Of a stretch of DNA of 49,878 bases, positions 1 through 7,995 are shown piece by piece (position 1 is the first letter of the stretch; each line of letters opens with the position of its first letter). The stretch is from Planctomycetaceae bacterium (GTDB taxonomy: Bacteria > Planctomycetota > Planctomycetia > Planctomycetales > Planctomycetaceae). A model generated the notes under the pieces. That model was not told the origin of the DNA. It was given only the letters and a program-made list of their open reading frames with translations, and did not search any database. The position numbers and the translations under genes were made by a program. The stretch covers positions 1-49,878 of the forward strand of contig JAKFUG010000039.1 of assembly GCA_021732785.1 (NCBI GenBank), written 5' to 3'.

Positions 1-39
1 GCCATCCTGAGTCATCGCAACTCTCCGAATTTCGGAAAA

Positions 40-786
40 TTGCCATTCTCACCTCAGCCCTGCCAACCGTCGTCCAAACCGGGAATCCTAATTGTCGCTG
101 ACGGGAAATCTAATTGTCGCCATACAGGCCTGCATCGCGCGAACCTGTATTACGAGCCGGTGTCGGAGAGTGCCGAGACCCTGCACCTGATGCGGCTGAT
201 CGACGAGGAGTATCTGCGTCATCCATTTCTGGGGAGTCGTCGGTTGGTGCTATGGCTGGCGAGTCAGGGGCACATGGTCAACCGGAAGAAAATGCAGCGA
301 TTGCTGCGAAACATGGGGATTCAGGGGATTGCACCGGGGCCGCGCACGACGGTTCGGGCCGCGGGCCACAAGGTCTATCCGTACCTGCTGCGGGGCGTGG
401 AGATCACGCGGCCGAATCAGGTGTGGGCCTGCGACATCACCTACGTGCCATTGCAGCAAGGATACTTGTATCTGACCGCGGTGATGGACTGGTTCAGCCG
501 GTGCGTGCTGTCGTGGCGGCTCTCGAACAGCATGGATGTGGAGTTCTGTCTGGCGGCGTTGGAGGAAGCGTTGCGGTACGGCCGGCCGGAGATTTTCAAC
601 ACGGATCAAGGGTCGCAGTTCACGAGCCAGGAGTTCACGGGCCGGCTGGCGGCGGAGTCGATTGCGATCAGCATGGACGGAAAAGGGCGCGCCATCGACA
701 ACGTGATGATCGAGCGGTTATGGCGAACGGTGAAGTACGAGAACATCTACCTCAAGGACTACGCAACGGGGCGTCAAAATCGATGA
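40..786 (+). pseudogene. Truncated IS3-family transposase (OrfB, DDE integrase)
   Basis: This is a remnant of the IS3-family OrfB transposase, the catalytic subunit that cuts and joins element ends. Homology starts near codon 30 (GLHRANLYYEP) and runs through the HTH_21-like part (HPFLGSRRL) into the rve integrase core. The DD(35)E triad is visible: D132 in ACDITYV, D189 in FNTDQGSQFTS and E225 in IDNVMIERLW. Both ends are lost. The first ~29 codons are unrelated and include the direct repeats at 80-120. The family's C-terminal stretch, which normally follows the ENIYLKDYATG region, is replaced at about 775 by foreign sequence and a stop. No OrfA is present. The element is therefore dead although its catalytic residues survive. 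Confidence 0.85.
80..120. repeat. Pair of 19-bp direct repeats, IS-end-like
   Basis: Two near-identical 19-mers ending in CTAATTGTCGC, at 80-98 and 102-120, differ at two positions and repeat with a 22-bp period. They sit exactly where recognisable IS3 transposase homology begins. Several transposon families, notably IS21, carry short multiple repeats at their termini, so this may be the end of a further truncated element. That assignment is inference; only the repeat itself is seen. Confidence 0.45.
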
Positions 787-985
787 ACAGTTCGTATTGT
801 TTCGCATCCTGCCTGACGGCAGTCTCGGCCCTGCAATCGACGACGATGAACGTGTCGTGCTCAAGTGCGGCGATCAATTTCGATGCCTCGCATCTCATGA
901 CGACTCGGGGGCCCCATGAAACAGCCCGTTCAAACTGCCATCGATGAAATCGTCCGCGGTTTCTCGTCGCAATCCGTCGACTTTT
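775..985 (+). other. Unidentified coding fragments between two IS remnants
   Basis: Just past the break in the IS3 transposase, a different frame reads without stops to a TGA at 916-918 (peptide containing DEQFVLFRILPDGSLGP). A second ATG overlaps that stop (ATGA at 915-918) and opens a frame beginning MKQPVQTAIDEIVRGFSSQS, which runs into the ISL3 remnant. The overlap looks like a translationally coupled pair of host or passenger genes cut on both sides by IS activity. Neither peptide is recognised. The coding call rests only on open frame and coupling geometry. Confidence 0.25.
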
Positions 986-988
986 GGT

Positions 989-1904
989 TCATCCGACTAA
1001 CGCGTACCTCGTCTGATGGAGCGCGTAGAGTTTGAGCCGGAAAAAATCGGGGTTGCGGTAGCCGTAGGCTTGTCGGTGGAGGAGGCGGATCTTGTTGTTG
1101 ACGGCTTCCAGCGGACCGGCGGAGATCGGGTAATCGTACCAGGCGAGAAGGCTTTGACGACGGTCTTGGCGAACTTCTGGACGAGGCGGATGCCGGAAGT
1201 CTCGGCATCGTGCAGCCAGTCTTTGAGCCACTGGGCCGCGAGGGCCTTGTTCGGTTGCTGCCAGAAGCGGTTCAGGTCGTCTTTGAGGTAATACGCCACG
1301 GCCAGCGACTGGTTGAGTTTCAGCGCTTCCCGCAGCCGGTCCGGTTCGCCGCGCTCTTCGTCCAGATCGGTGGCCCGCTTGAGGAGCAGCCAGCGCGTTC
1401 CTTTGAGCACGGCTTTCGCCTGTACAGTCTCGGCTTCGCGGTGCAATTCCCGCCGCAACTCGGTGAGCATCTCGTTGTCGAGCTTGATCACATGAAACCG
1501 GTCGTTGACGAGACCGTATCCCACGCGACGCCCAGATGGCGTGCGGCATCAGCCGTGGTGGCGATTTGCGCCAGTTCCAGCGCATACCGCTCGAACGATC
1601 GCGTGTGCCGCCGCTTTTCCTCGGCGAACGAAATCCGCACCTGCCGGGTGATGCCGCACTGGTCGCACCGCACTCGCGGCACCTGAGCTTCAAACCACAC
1701 TTGTTTCCGTCCCACCGGCAATCCTCGAAACACGCGCGAATGAGACCCCTTGCGGACGACATCCTTCGTGCCGCAACGGGGACAGCGCACCGCCGCCGCC
1801 GTTCCCCGGATCGACACCGCCAGAAATTCCGGGTCCAACTTTTGGCACCGGACGACCTCGTAGCCCCGAATCCCCCACACGTGAGACAACATCCACTCGG
1901 ACAT
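989..1904 (-). pseudogene. Degenerate ISL3-family transposase
   Basis: On the minus strand the N-terminal zinc-ribbon region of ISL3 transposases is present (CPRCGTKDVV and RCDQCG cysteine pairs), then a helix-turn-helix stretch ending HLGVAWDTV. Next comes FHVIKLDNEMLTELRRELHR, which in intact relatives lies roughly a hundred residues further on. The intervening part, holding the first catalytic acidic residues, is deleted and the frame changes at about 1510-1525. A second frame change near 1150 precedes the typical C-terminus (AWYDYPISAGPLE, then a tail ending RYALVG). At ~0.9 kb it is clearly shorter than the usual ~1.2 kb gene. No convincing terminal inverted repeats were found. It is an inactive IS relic. 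Confidence 0.85.
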
Positions 1905-1943
1905 GTTCGCTCCCCAGTCTGAAGTCCCTTGACGCAACTTCAA

Positions 1944-2246
1944 ACCAGAGCGGCCTGTCCGTCTCTTTTCAACTCAGGGACGCATCTCCCGGATGAGCCG
2001 ATTTTTTGTGACGAAACGCGCGAAATTGGCGCTATGGGCAATCGCAGTGTCGTCCCTTAAAACGGATCATCATGACCGGTCGCCGGAAGACTTGCCAATT
2101 TGGAAGACCAAGACCCAGGTAGCGCCATTCTCAAATTGAGGTGTCAATCAACCGATTGCCGGGTTGTCTGCGGCGTGCGGATGCCACCCTCTAAACAGGC
2201 ATCACGAACGATCTGGTGCGCCGCATCGCGCAGAGTCTCGCTCACT
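1944..2246. other. Gene-free stretch downstream of ISL3 remnant
   Basis: About 300 bases with no supported gene, RNA or repeat. It lies beyond the start of the ISL3 remnant and before the stop codon of the esterase/SMP-30 gene. The outer inverted repeat of the ISL3 element should be in this stretch if it survives, but I could not recognise it by eye. Confidence 0.4.
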
Positions 2247-4847
2247 TTATGGTTTTGGTTTTTCGACCGTCAGGTTGCGGCGGTAAATCTTCGTGCCGTG
2301 CGCGATATAGAGCGTGCTGTGATCGGGTCCGGCGAGGATGCAGGTGGTGAGCGGTTGATCCTTGTCGACTTTCGGCAGGACTCCACAGGCGCGGCCCGTC
2401 GGGTCGAAGATTTGCACGCCGAGATCGCTCGTCACATAGAAGCGGCCGGCTCTGTCAACCGCCATGCCGTCGCCCTTCGAGTTCTGGATATACGGCGGCG
2501 GCTCGTTGAATTTGAAGTCGCCTTTCGGGTCGATCGGCAGTCGCATCGGCATCGTCGGCATCTTCGCGTCGAGCACTCCGTCGGCATTGACTCGGAACGT
2601 CCAAGTGTGAATCCCGCCGTAATCGGAGACTGCGAGCGTGCCTCCGTCGGGTGAGAGCGCGATGCCGTTGGGTTTGTTGATGCCCTTGTCGACCACCGTG
2701 ACTTCGCCGGTTCGCGGATTGATCCGAGTGACCTGTTGGGCTCCGGTTTCCGTGATGAGGATGAAGTCGTCAGTCGTGACCGCGAGATCGTTCGGCTTCA
2801 CTCCTTCAGCGACGACCTTCACTTCGCCGCTGTCCGGGTTGATCGAAATCACGCGGTTCTTCGCGCCCTGACAGGCATAAAGCAGCGAGCCCTCCGGATT
2901 GAATTCGAGTCCGCTGACGGATTCTTGGCAGATTTCTTTGCGTGTGCCATCCGTCGCGATACGGACGACGGATGGGGCTTTCATGTCGCAGAAATAGAGG
3001 TTGCCCGCTTTGTCCGCGCACAGCGCATCCGCGAAGCCGAGTCCCTCCGCGACGATTTGCCAGGATTGACCGGGAATCAGCAAGTTGAGCAGCGTCAGAT
3101 CGCCGCCGAGATCGCCGCGGGTATCGAGCGCGGGAGCGTGAGCTTCCGTTCTCCACAGCCATTTCATCGCTTCGGGGAACTTCGCACCACCGAAGTCGGC
3201 GTTGTGCGCGTAGCCTTCGGCCCAGTCGAAGCGGACGTCGTAGCCCATGTATTTCAGAGCCGACGCCATCTGCTGATTGGACCACGGCCAGCTCCCGAAG
3301 GCATTGTCGACATCACCGCTCGTGTCGGCCATGTAGACGCGGATCGGCTTGGGCTCGGTTTTGCGAACGAGCGACGGATAGACGTTGCCGCCGCGAAGAT
3401 TCGTGAAGCTGCCGACGCTGGAATAGACCTTACGGAAGGAGTCGGTGCGCTCCCAGGCGACGGTGAAGGCGCAAATCGCGCCCGAGCTGGAGCCGCCAAT
3501 CGCGTGCATTTCCGGATCGTCGGAAATGGAATACTTCTTCCGTACTTCGGGGATGATCTCTTCGAGCAGGAAGCGGACGTAACGGTCACCCAAGCCGTCG
3601 TATTCCAGACTGCGATTCGAGTGCTTGCCGTTCTGTCGTGGCTTGTCTTTGTCGTGACCGGGATTGATAAAGATCGCGATTGTTGGGGGCATGTCTCCGC
3701 GCGCGATCAAGTTGTCGAATACCGTCGGCACGCGCCAGCGACCGTTGACGTTCTTCATTCCCTCGCCGTCTTGAAACACCATCAACGCCGCGGGTTTGTC
3801 GGCTTTGTACTGAGCCGGCACATACACCGACCAATCGCGGATTGTGTTGGCGAAGATGTTCGATTCCCAGGCGGGCATTTGCTCGACCGTCCCCTTCGGC
3901 ACATCGTCCTTTGCAACCGCATCCGGATGCGGCTCCCAAACCGGCTTTGTCTCGACAATCGGAATGTTCGTGCTCTCGGCGTTGTCATCCCACAACCACT
4001 TCAACGCGTCGGGCAACATCTCGCCGCCGAACTTGCCGCTGTGTCCGCCCTCGGTCATGTCGAGCTTGTACTTGTACCCCGCGAATTGCAGCGCCGACGC
4101 GAGATCCTGATTGCTGATCGGCCAATTGCCGTGCAGGTTGTTGAGGTCTTCACGACCGTCCTGGAGATAGACCTTGATGGCCTTCGGTTTGTCCTTCGAC
4201 TTGCGGACCAGACCCGGATAAGCCCAGCCGCCGCGAATGTTGGTGAAGCTGCCGATGTGACTGAGCACCTTGCCAAACTGCTCCGGCTTCTCCCATGCAA
4301 CCGTGAAAGCACAGATGCCGCTGGAAGAAATTCCGCAGACCGCTCGCTTTGCTGGATCGCTCAAAACATTGAGCCCCTTCAATGCGACCGGCAGGAACTC
4401 GTCGATCAGAAAGTTCGCATACCGATCGCCCATTGAGTCGTACTCGAACGACCGATTGCTGCGATCTTTTCCGCCTTTCGCCGTGGCAGCAACATTGCCC
4501 GGATTCACAAATACCGCGATCGTGACCGGCATCTTCTTTTGATGAATCAGGTTGTCAAAGACAATCGGCACCCGAAACCCGCCCTTCAGATTCGAGTATC
4601 CGCCGCCATCCATGAACACCATCAACGCAGCCGGCTCATCGTCCTTGTATTGAGCCGGCACATAGACGCTGTAATCCCGCTTCGTGCCCGGAAACATCGT
4701 GCTGTCGTTGAACTGCCCCGAAGTGATCTTTCCTTGCGGAACGCCGGGCTGAACAACGCGATCGGGATGCTCTTGCGCCTCGGCTCGAACAACCAGCGCG
4801 GCGACTGCAAAACACAGACTGATCAAACCATGCTGGAGATGCTTCAT
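2247..4847 (-). CDS. Secreted double-esterase / SMP-30 propeller fusion protein
   Basis: An 866-residue exported protein. Residues 1-25 form a Sec signal peptide (MKHLQHGLISLCFAVAALVV, then an AEA cleavage region), which is why the start at 4847 is preferred over an in-frame ATG at 5369 that would prepend low-complexity sequence. Two tandem alpha/beta-hydrolase esterase domains of the enterochelin-esterase/esterase-D type follow (about 30-290 and 325-565). They are clearly internal duplicates: both contain DYSVYVPAQYK/DWSVYVPAQYK, VFDNLI, and SFTN-RGG. The nucleophile elbow is GSSSG (Ser454) in domain 2 but ISSSG (Ser175) in domain 1; candidate His are H269 and H548. The C-terminal ~270 residues are an SMP-30/gluconolactonase-like beta-propeller (GNLYFCDM, KPNGIALSPDG, GDGMAVD). 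It probably cleaves ester or lactone bonds of sugar-derived compounds outside the cytoplasm; the substrate is unknown. Confidence 0.85.
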   Translation of the reverse strand: MKHLQHGLISLCFAVAALVVRAEAQEHPDRVVQPGVPQGKITSGQFNDSTMFPGTKRDYSVYVPAQYKDDEPAALMVFMDGGGYSNLKGGFRVPIVFDNLIHQKKMPVTIAVFVNPGNVAATAKGGKDRSNRSFEYDSMGDRYANFLIDEFLPVALKGLNVLSDPAKRAVCGISSSGICAFTVAWEKPEQFGKVLSHIGSFTNIRGGWAYPGLVRKSKDKPKAIKVYLQDGREDLNNLHGNWPISNQDLASALQFAGYKYKLDMTEGGHSGKFGGEMLPDALKWLWDDNAESTNIPIVETKPVWEPHPDAVAKDDVPKGTVEQMPAWESNIFANTIRDWSVYVPAQYKADKPAALMVFQDGEGMKNVNGRWRVPTVFDNLIARGDMPPTIAIFINPGHDKDKPRQNGKHSNRSLEYDGLGDRYVRFLLEEIIPEVRKKYSISDDPEMHAIGGSSSGAICAFTVAWERTDSFRKVYSSVGSFTNLRGGNVYPSLVRKTEPKPIRVYMADTSGDVDNAFGSWPWSNQQMASALKYMGYDVRFDWAEGYAHNADFGGAKFPEAMKWLWRTEAHAPALDTRGDLGGDLTLLNLLIPGQSWQIVAEGLGFADALCADKAGNLYFCDMKAPSVVRIATDGTRKEICQESVSGLEFNPEGSLLYACQGAKNRVISINPDSGEVKVVAEGVKPNDLAVTTDDFILITETGAQQVTRINPRTGEVTVVDKGINKPNGIALSPDGGTLAVSDYGGIHTWTFRVNADGVLDAKMPTMPMRLPIDPKGDFKFNEPPPYIQNSKGDGMAVDRAGRFYVTSDLGVQIFDPTGRACGVLPKVDKDQPLTTCILAGPDHSTLYIAHGTKIYRRNLTVEKPKP

Positions 4848-5005
4848 CACGGGATTCCGATTTATTGGCTGACTGTTGTCGTCGTCCGCTTCGAGGGCCT
4901 TGTGGCTTCGCCGGGATTCTATCGAACGGCCGCATCGGCTCGCCAACGTGGGGCCAAATTTAGGGAGACGAATTTCACATGGGCCTGTCTCCGCACCACT
5001 GTCTG

Positions 5006-5055
5006 ATCCGCCGTCGGTCATGTCGAGCTTGTATTGGCACCCCGCGAATTGCAGT
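5006..5055 (-). pseudogene. Short duplicated fragment of the esterase gene
   Basis: About 50 bp on the minus strand repeat part of esterase domain 1 (the LQFAGYKYKLDMTEGG region encoded near 4055-4110), here reading LQFAGCQYKLDMTDGG. It lies ~160 bp upstream of the esterase start and is fused directly to a broken methyltransferase. It is a relic of a second esterase copy or of an unequal recombination event. Confidence 0.7.
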
Positions 5056-5493
5056 GGCGAAGTGGACGTACGAGTCGATGCACACAATCGCATCGAAGAA
5101 CCCGGCGGAGAACGGCAGCGAACGGGCGTCGGCGTGCAACGGGCACACGCCTTCCTCCGCTCCGGCGTCCGCGATCCGCTGCCGGTTCTTATCGACACGG
5201 AACCACCAGTCGGCGGCCCATACCTGGACGCCGAATTCCCGATGCAGAAACAGCGACGACATTGCCCGCCCGCACCCCAAGTCGAGCACCCGCCTCCCCG
5301 CCCGCAGGTCCAGCCGCTCGGCCAGCCATTTACGGATTCGCCCCGCCACGTACCTCGGCGATGATTCATTCGGGGTGATATTTTGAAGCGCGTGGGAAAC
5401 GTTCGGAGACGAATCGCAAATCAGCGGACACGGTTTACCTCCAGTGTAGAGCTGAAGGAAAACTGGGAGTTCATGAACTTGGAGGGTTGGCAA
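5056..5493 (-). pseudogene. Truncated SAM-dependent methyltransferase
   Basis: The N-terminal ~145 residues of a class I methyltransferase. Motif I is VLDLGCGRAMSSLFLH (AdoMet-binding glycine loop), an acidic end-of-beta-2 region follows (VQVWAADWWF), then HADARSLPF and the motif-IV-like FFDAIVCIDSYVHF. In relatives the sequence continues with a GTDD-type stretch and the rest of the Rossmann fold. Here it is cut straight after SYVHF and runs into the esterase fragment in another frame. The catalytic and substrate-binding half is missing, so this is a pseudogene. The start could be anywhere upstream of YVAGRIRKWLAERL; 5493 is the longest choice. Confidence 0.75.
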
Positions 5494-5668
5494 TACCGCA
5501 GGAAATAAGACCAGCCTGACCCCGACGATGAATTTCTGAAGAGTTTTCTTGACATTTACTCCCCCCCGTACACTCTGAACATTGCACCACTTCTTCCGGA
5601 AGTTTCGGGATCATCCCTTCCAATCTCACGGTGCTGGTTCGTCTCCTCTTTCAATCGGAGCGCGTGTT

Positions 5669-6097
5669 ATGTCTCATACACAAATGCGATGGGTGGTGGG
5701 ATGCTTGGGCATCAGCTTCATGGTTGGACCGATCAGCATGGTGCTGGCGGAACCGTGCAACCACAAGATCGTTCCTGCCATGTCTGGTTGCTGTGACCCA
5801 TCGTTCTGCTCCGGACTCGGGCCTCAAGACTGTCAGCTTGGGGCGCCCGCCAATCCTTACAGTTGTCAGTCGGCCTTTCGCGTCCCGACGAGGGCTGCCT
5901 GGCTCTGCAAGGACAACCCGAATCCTGATGCGATCTCATTATGTACAGAGACCGGGGATATCCGTCCTTGTTTCAGATATCTTGTCTGCTCCTATACTGA
6001 CGTCAGCGCTGTTTGCAGAGAAGGCGTCTCCGAATGTGGTGCACCGACGGAATTCAAATCCACGGCAATCGATGGCGGGCTCTGTGATCAGGAATAA
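5669..6097 (+). CDS. Secreted Cys-rich protein, first gene of a trio
   Basis: A 142-residue protein of unknown function. The start at 5669 (MSHTQMRWVVGC) is chosen because CGGAG lies 7 nt upstream and a hydrophobic signal peptide follows, ending near MVLAEPCNHK; an earlier in-frame ATG at 5582 lacks these features. The predicted mature part has about 13 cysteines, including GCCDPSFC, RPCFRYLVC and a terminal LCDQE, with no recognisable enzyme motif. The pattern suggests a small disulfide-stabilised extracytoplasmic or surface protein. It is followed 68 bp later by the LolA-like gene and probably shares its transcript. I do not recognise a named family. Confidence 0.7.
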   Translation: MSHTQMRWVVGCLGISFMVGPISMVLAEPCNHKIVPAMSGCCDPSFCSGLGPQDCQLGAPANPYSCQSAFRVPTRAAWLCKDNPNPDAISLCTETGDIRPCFRYLVCSYTDVSAVCREGVSECGAPTEFKSTAIDGGLCDQE

Positions 6098-6165
6098 GAT
6101 AGTTCATTGGCCTTCATTGATCGACAGCGACAGGTTGATTCAGCGGGCGTTATCAGGAGGGCATG

Positions 6166-7341
6166 ATGGCGGAATGGACATGGCTGCTGCTAACTGTCGC
6201 GGCACTTCCGGATGCGGCCACCTTGCAGCAGCAGGCGCTGGCGGCCCGCAAGGCCGTGTTGACGGGCGACATCCGTTACGAAATTGCCTCCAGCAAACCC
6301 CGCGACGACGAAGCGCAACCGTTTGAATGGGGGACGCCTCGGTTCAGGGACCACCTGGTTTTTGATTTGAACGAAGGGTGGCATGCCTTTCTGGATCGGT
6401 GGGTGCCCTTCGAGCGATCGGGAATCGTCAATGGCGTCCCACTGACGATGAACTATCCGGAAGGGGGCTCGTGCGAGCGAATCATCATTCGCCCCGATCT
6501 GATCTACCAGTGGTATCCCGGCAGCTTTGAAGATGGAACCGTCGTGGGGATCGGCGAACTCCAGACGAGTAATGATCTCTTCGAGATGCAAGCTGTTTTC
6601 CATCCCTGGAAATTCGGCATGATGCCAAACCATGTGGATGACTTTCTGAGGACCGAGCTGGAAGCGTATGTAGCGAATGTCGAACAGAACAACATTACGG
6701 TCGTGGAAGAACCATTCGAGGGAGTGAATTGTTACCGGGTGGAGTACCTGAGCAAGGACGATGTTCGGATTACGACATGGTTTGACCCATCCAAGGCAAT
6801 GAATGTTGTTAAGGTTTCTGCGACCGGAACGAATACCCTCGGGACATATGTCGTGACCATTGTGTCGACGCTCCAACATTTTCCCGAAGCCGGCGTGTGG
6901 TATCCGCAAGAAACGATCTACACGAGTAAAAGCACCGGACGGAAAACACCCAGTTATGCCGAACGAATTCGGTTTAGTGATGTGAAACTCAACATTCCGG
7001 TTTCACCAGAGCAGTTCACCGTAAAAGCATTGGAAGCACCGCCGCATACCGGGATTGTGCGCGGTTACGACAAGCCGGGGCCTTCCGAGGAATGGGACGG
7101 AGAAAAGGTGGATGTCGTCCGCAGGCCCCCTCAGCGCAGACACCCTTCCACGGCCCCAAACCCCGAACAATCTCCTGCAGTAGGTCGACGATCACGACTC
7201 CCGTGGATTCTTTTGGGCGGAAATCTGCTCGGATTCGCGCTGTTGACTTGGGCGATGCTTTATCGGAAATCGCCGGAAAGCGTCCCAAATGTCAACACCG
7301 TCGCTTCCCCAACGAAAACCACTGAGGATTCGACATTATGA
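6166..7341 (+). CDS. LolA-like exported protein with C-terminal membrane anchor
   Basis: A ~391-residue protein with a hydrophobic N-terminus (WTWLLLTVAALPDAATL), a beta-rich central domain resembling the LolA/LolB-like outer-membrane lipoprotein carrier fold of many planctomycete proteins (YEIASS, FDLNEGWHAFLDRW, YRVEYLSKDDVRITTWFD, WYPQETIYTS), a low-complexity linker and one transmembrane helix near the C-terminus (LPWILLGGNLLGFALLTWAML). Two adjacent ATGs exist at 6163 and 6166; AGGAGG at 6155-6160 is better spaced for the second. The stop overlaps the ATG of the next gene (ATGA), implying coupled translation with the DUF1573 protein. A role in binding or moving a hydrophobic ligand in the periplasm is inference. 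Confidence 0.65.
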   Translation: MAEWTWLLLTVAALPDAATLQQQALAARKAVLTGDIRYEIASSKPRDDEAQPFEWGTPRFRDHLVFDLNEGWHAFLDRWVPFERSGIVNGVPLTMNYPEGGSCERIIIRPDLIYQWYPGSFEDGTVVGIGELQTSNDLFEMQAVFHPWKFGMMPNHVDDFLRTELEAYVANVEQNNITVVEEPFEGVNCYRVEYLSKDDVRITTWFDPSKAMNVVKVSATGTNTLGTYVVTIVSTLQHFPEAGVWYPQETIYTSKSTGRKTPSYAERIRFSDVKLNIPVSPEQFTVKALEAPPHTGIVRGYDKPGPSEEWDGEKVDVVRRPPQRRHPSTAPNPEQSPAVGRRSRLPWILLGGNLLGFALLTWAMLYRKSPESVPNVNTVASPTKTTEDSTL

Positions 7342-7784
7342 ATCTGTCTATGAAAATCTGCACCGGCGTAATGAGTTTACTCGGCATCGCTTGCCTGGCA
7401 ATTGGGGCGCTGATCGACGACCGGCCGGAATGGGACATCGTGGCCGTTCCGGATGGAATCGAGTTGGGAGAAGTGGCTCCCGAGACAACGCAAGCATGCG
7501 CTCTGCGAATCGTCAACCGCGGACGGAGCCGCGCGCACCTGAAGAACGTGAGCACGTCGTGCGGATGCACCGTCATTGAATCGGTCGCGGAGGACCTTGC
7601 TGAGCATGGCATGGCCGAAATCAAGGTGAAAATCAAAACGGGAACCTCGCCCGGTCGGTTCGTCCGATTTATCCTTATGGAGATCCAGGGTGAAACTCCA
7701 GGCCAGCGACGGATCATTGACTTCCCGGTGCATCTCACGGTGACTGCGGCGAACTCCTCGACTGACGAAACGAAGGCTCCGTAG
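7338..7784 (+). CDS. DUF1573 (ASH/Ig-like) exported protein
   Basis: A 148-residue protein with a signal peptide or N-terminal anchor (MKICTGVMSLLGIACLAIGAL) followed by one DUF1573 domain: FGEV-type opening (ELGEVAPETTQ), RIVNRG, and the hallmark cysteine motif STSCGCTV (C75, C77). DUF1573 domains have an Ig-like fold and occur in exported proteins of planctomycetes and Bacteroidetes; biochemical function is unknown. The start codon overlaps the stop of the LolA-like gene, so the two are likely made in fixed ratio. With the upstream Cys-rich gene this forms a probable three-gene operon. Confidence 0.8.
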   Translation: MNLSMKICTGVMSLLGIACLAIGALIDDRPEWDIVAVPDGIELGEVAPETTQACALRIVNRGRSRAHLKNVSTSCGCTVIESVAEDLAEHGMAEIKVKIKTGTSPGRFVRFILMEIQGETPGQRRIIDFPVHLTVTAANSSTDETKAP

Positions 7785-7933
7785 GGAGATGGTTGAAGGG
7801 CTTCCTCGGGTGTGAGGGCCGCCGCTGGGAAACGATCCGCGCGGGGCGCGAAACCGCAAGCGATGGCAGGGGGATTTCCGCGGATTTGACGGGGTGATGG
7901 GTGGGGATGTTGCTCCCTTTTTATCGTGGAAAC

Positions 7934-7942
7934 TGGTATAAT
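7934..7942 (+). promoter_or_regulatory. Extended -10 promoter upstream of dnaN
   Basis: TGGTATAAT, a perfect TATAAT hexamer with the upstream TGn extension, lies 54 bp before the dnaN ATG in a 210-bp intergenic region. No good -35 is present at the standard distance, which is normal for extended -10 promoters. It would drive dnaN and possibly the following dciA-like gene and gyrB. Confidence 0.55.
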
Positions 7943-7995
7943 TGGTGATTCGCGCCGATTGTGGCGTGCAATCCCTTTCAGACGGGTAGTTCACG

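Noticed and set aside
2736-4436. 566-residue plus-strand frame inside the esterase gene
   Set aside because: Antisense shadow of a well-supported gene; no recognisable domain, arginine-rich composition typical of GC-rich antisense frames.
2247-5369. Single 1040-residue protein covering esterase and the upstream methyltransferase region
   Set aside because: The first ~174 residues are low-complexity reads through the methyltransferase remnant in the wrong frame; a clear signal peptide starts at 4847.
5549-5574. TTGACA/TACACT promoter for the Cys-rich gene
   Set aside because: The spacer is only 14 bp and no extended -10 is present; TTGACA alone is not enough.
7785-7995. Chromosome origin next to dnaN
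   Set aside because: No cluster of DnaA boxes and no dnaA gene; the intergenic region is short and GC-rich apart from the promoter.
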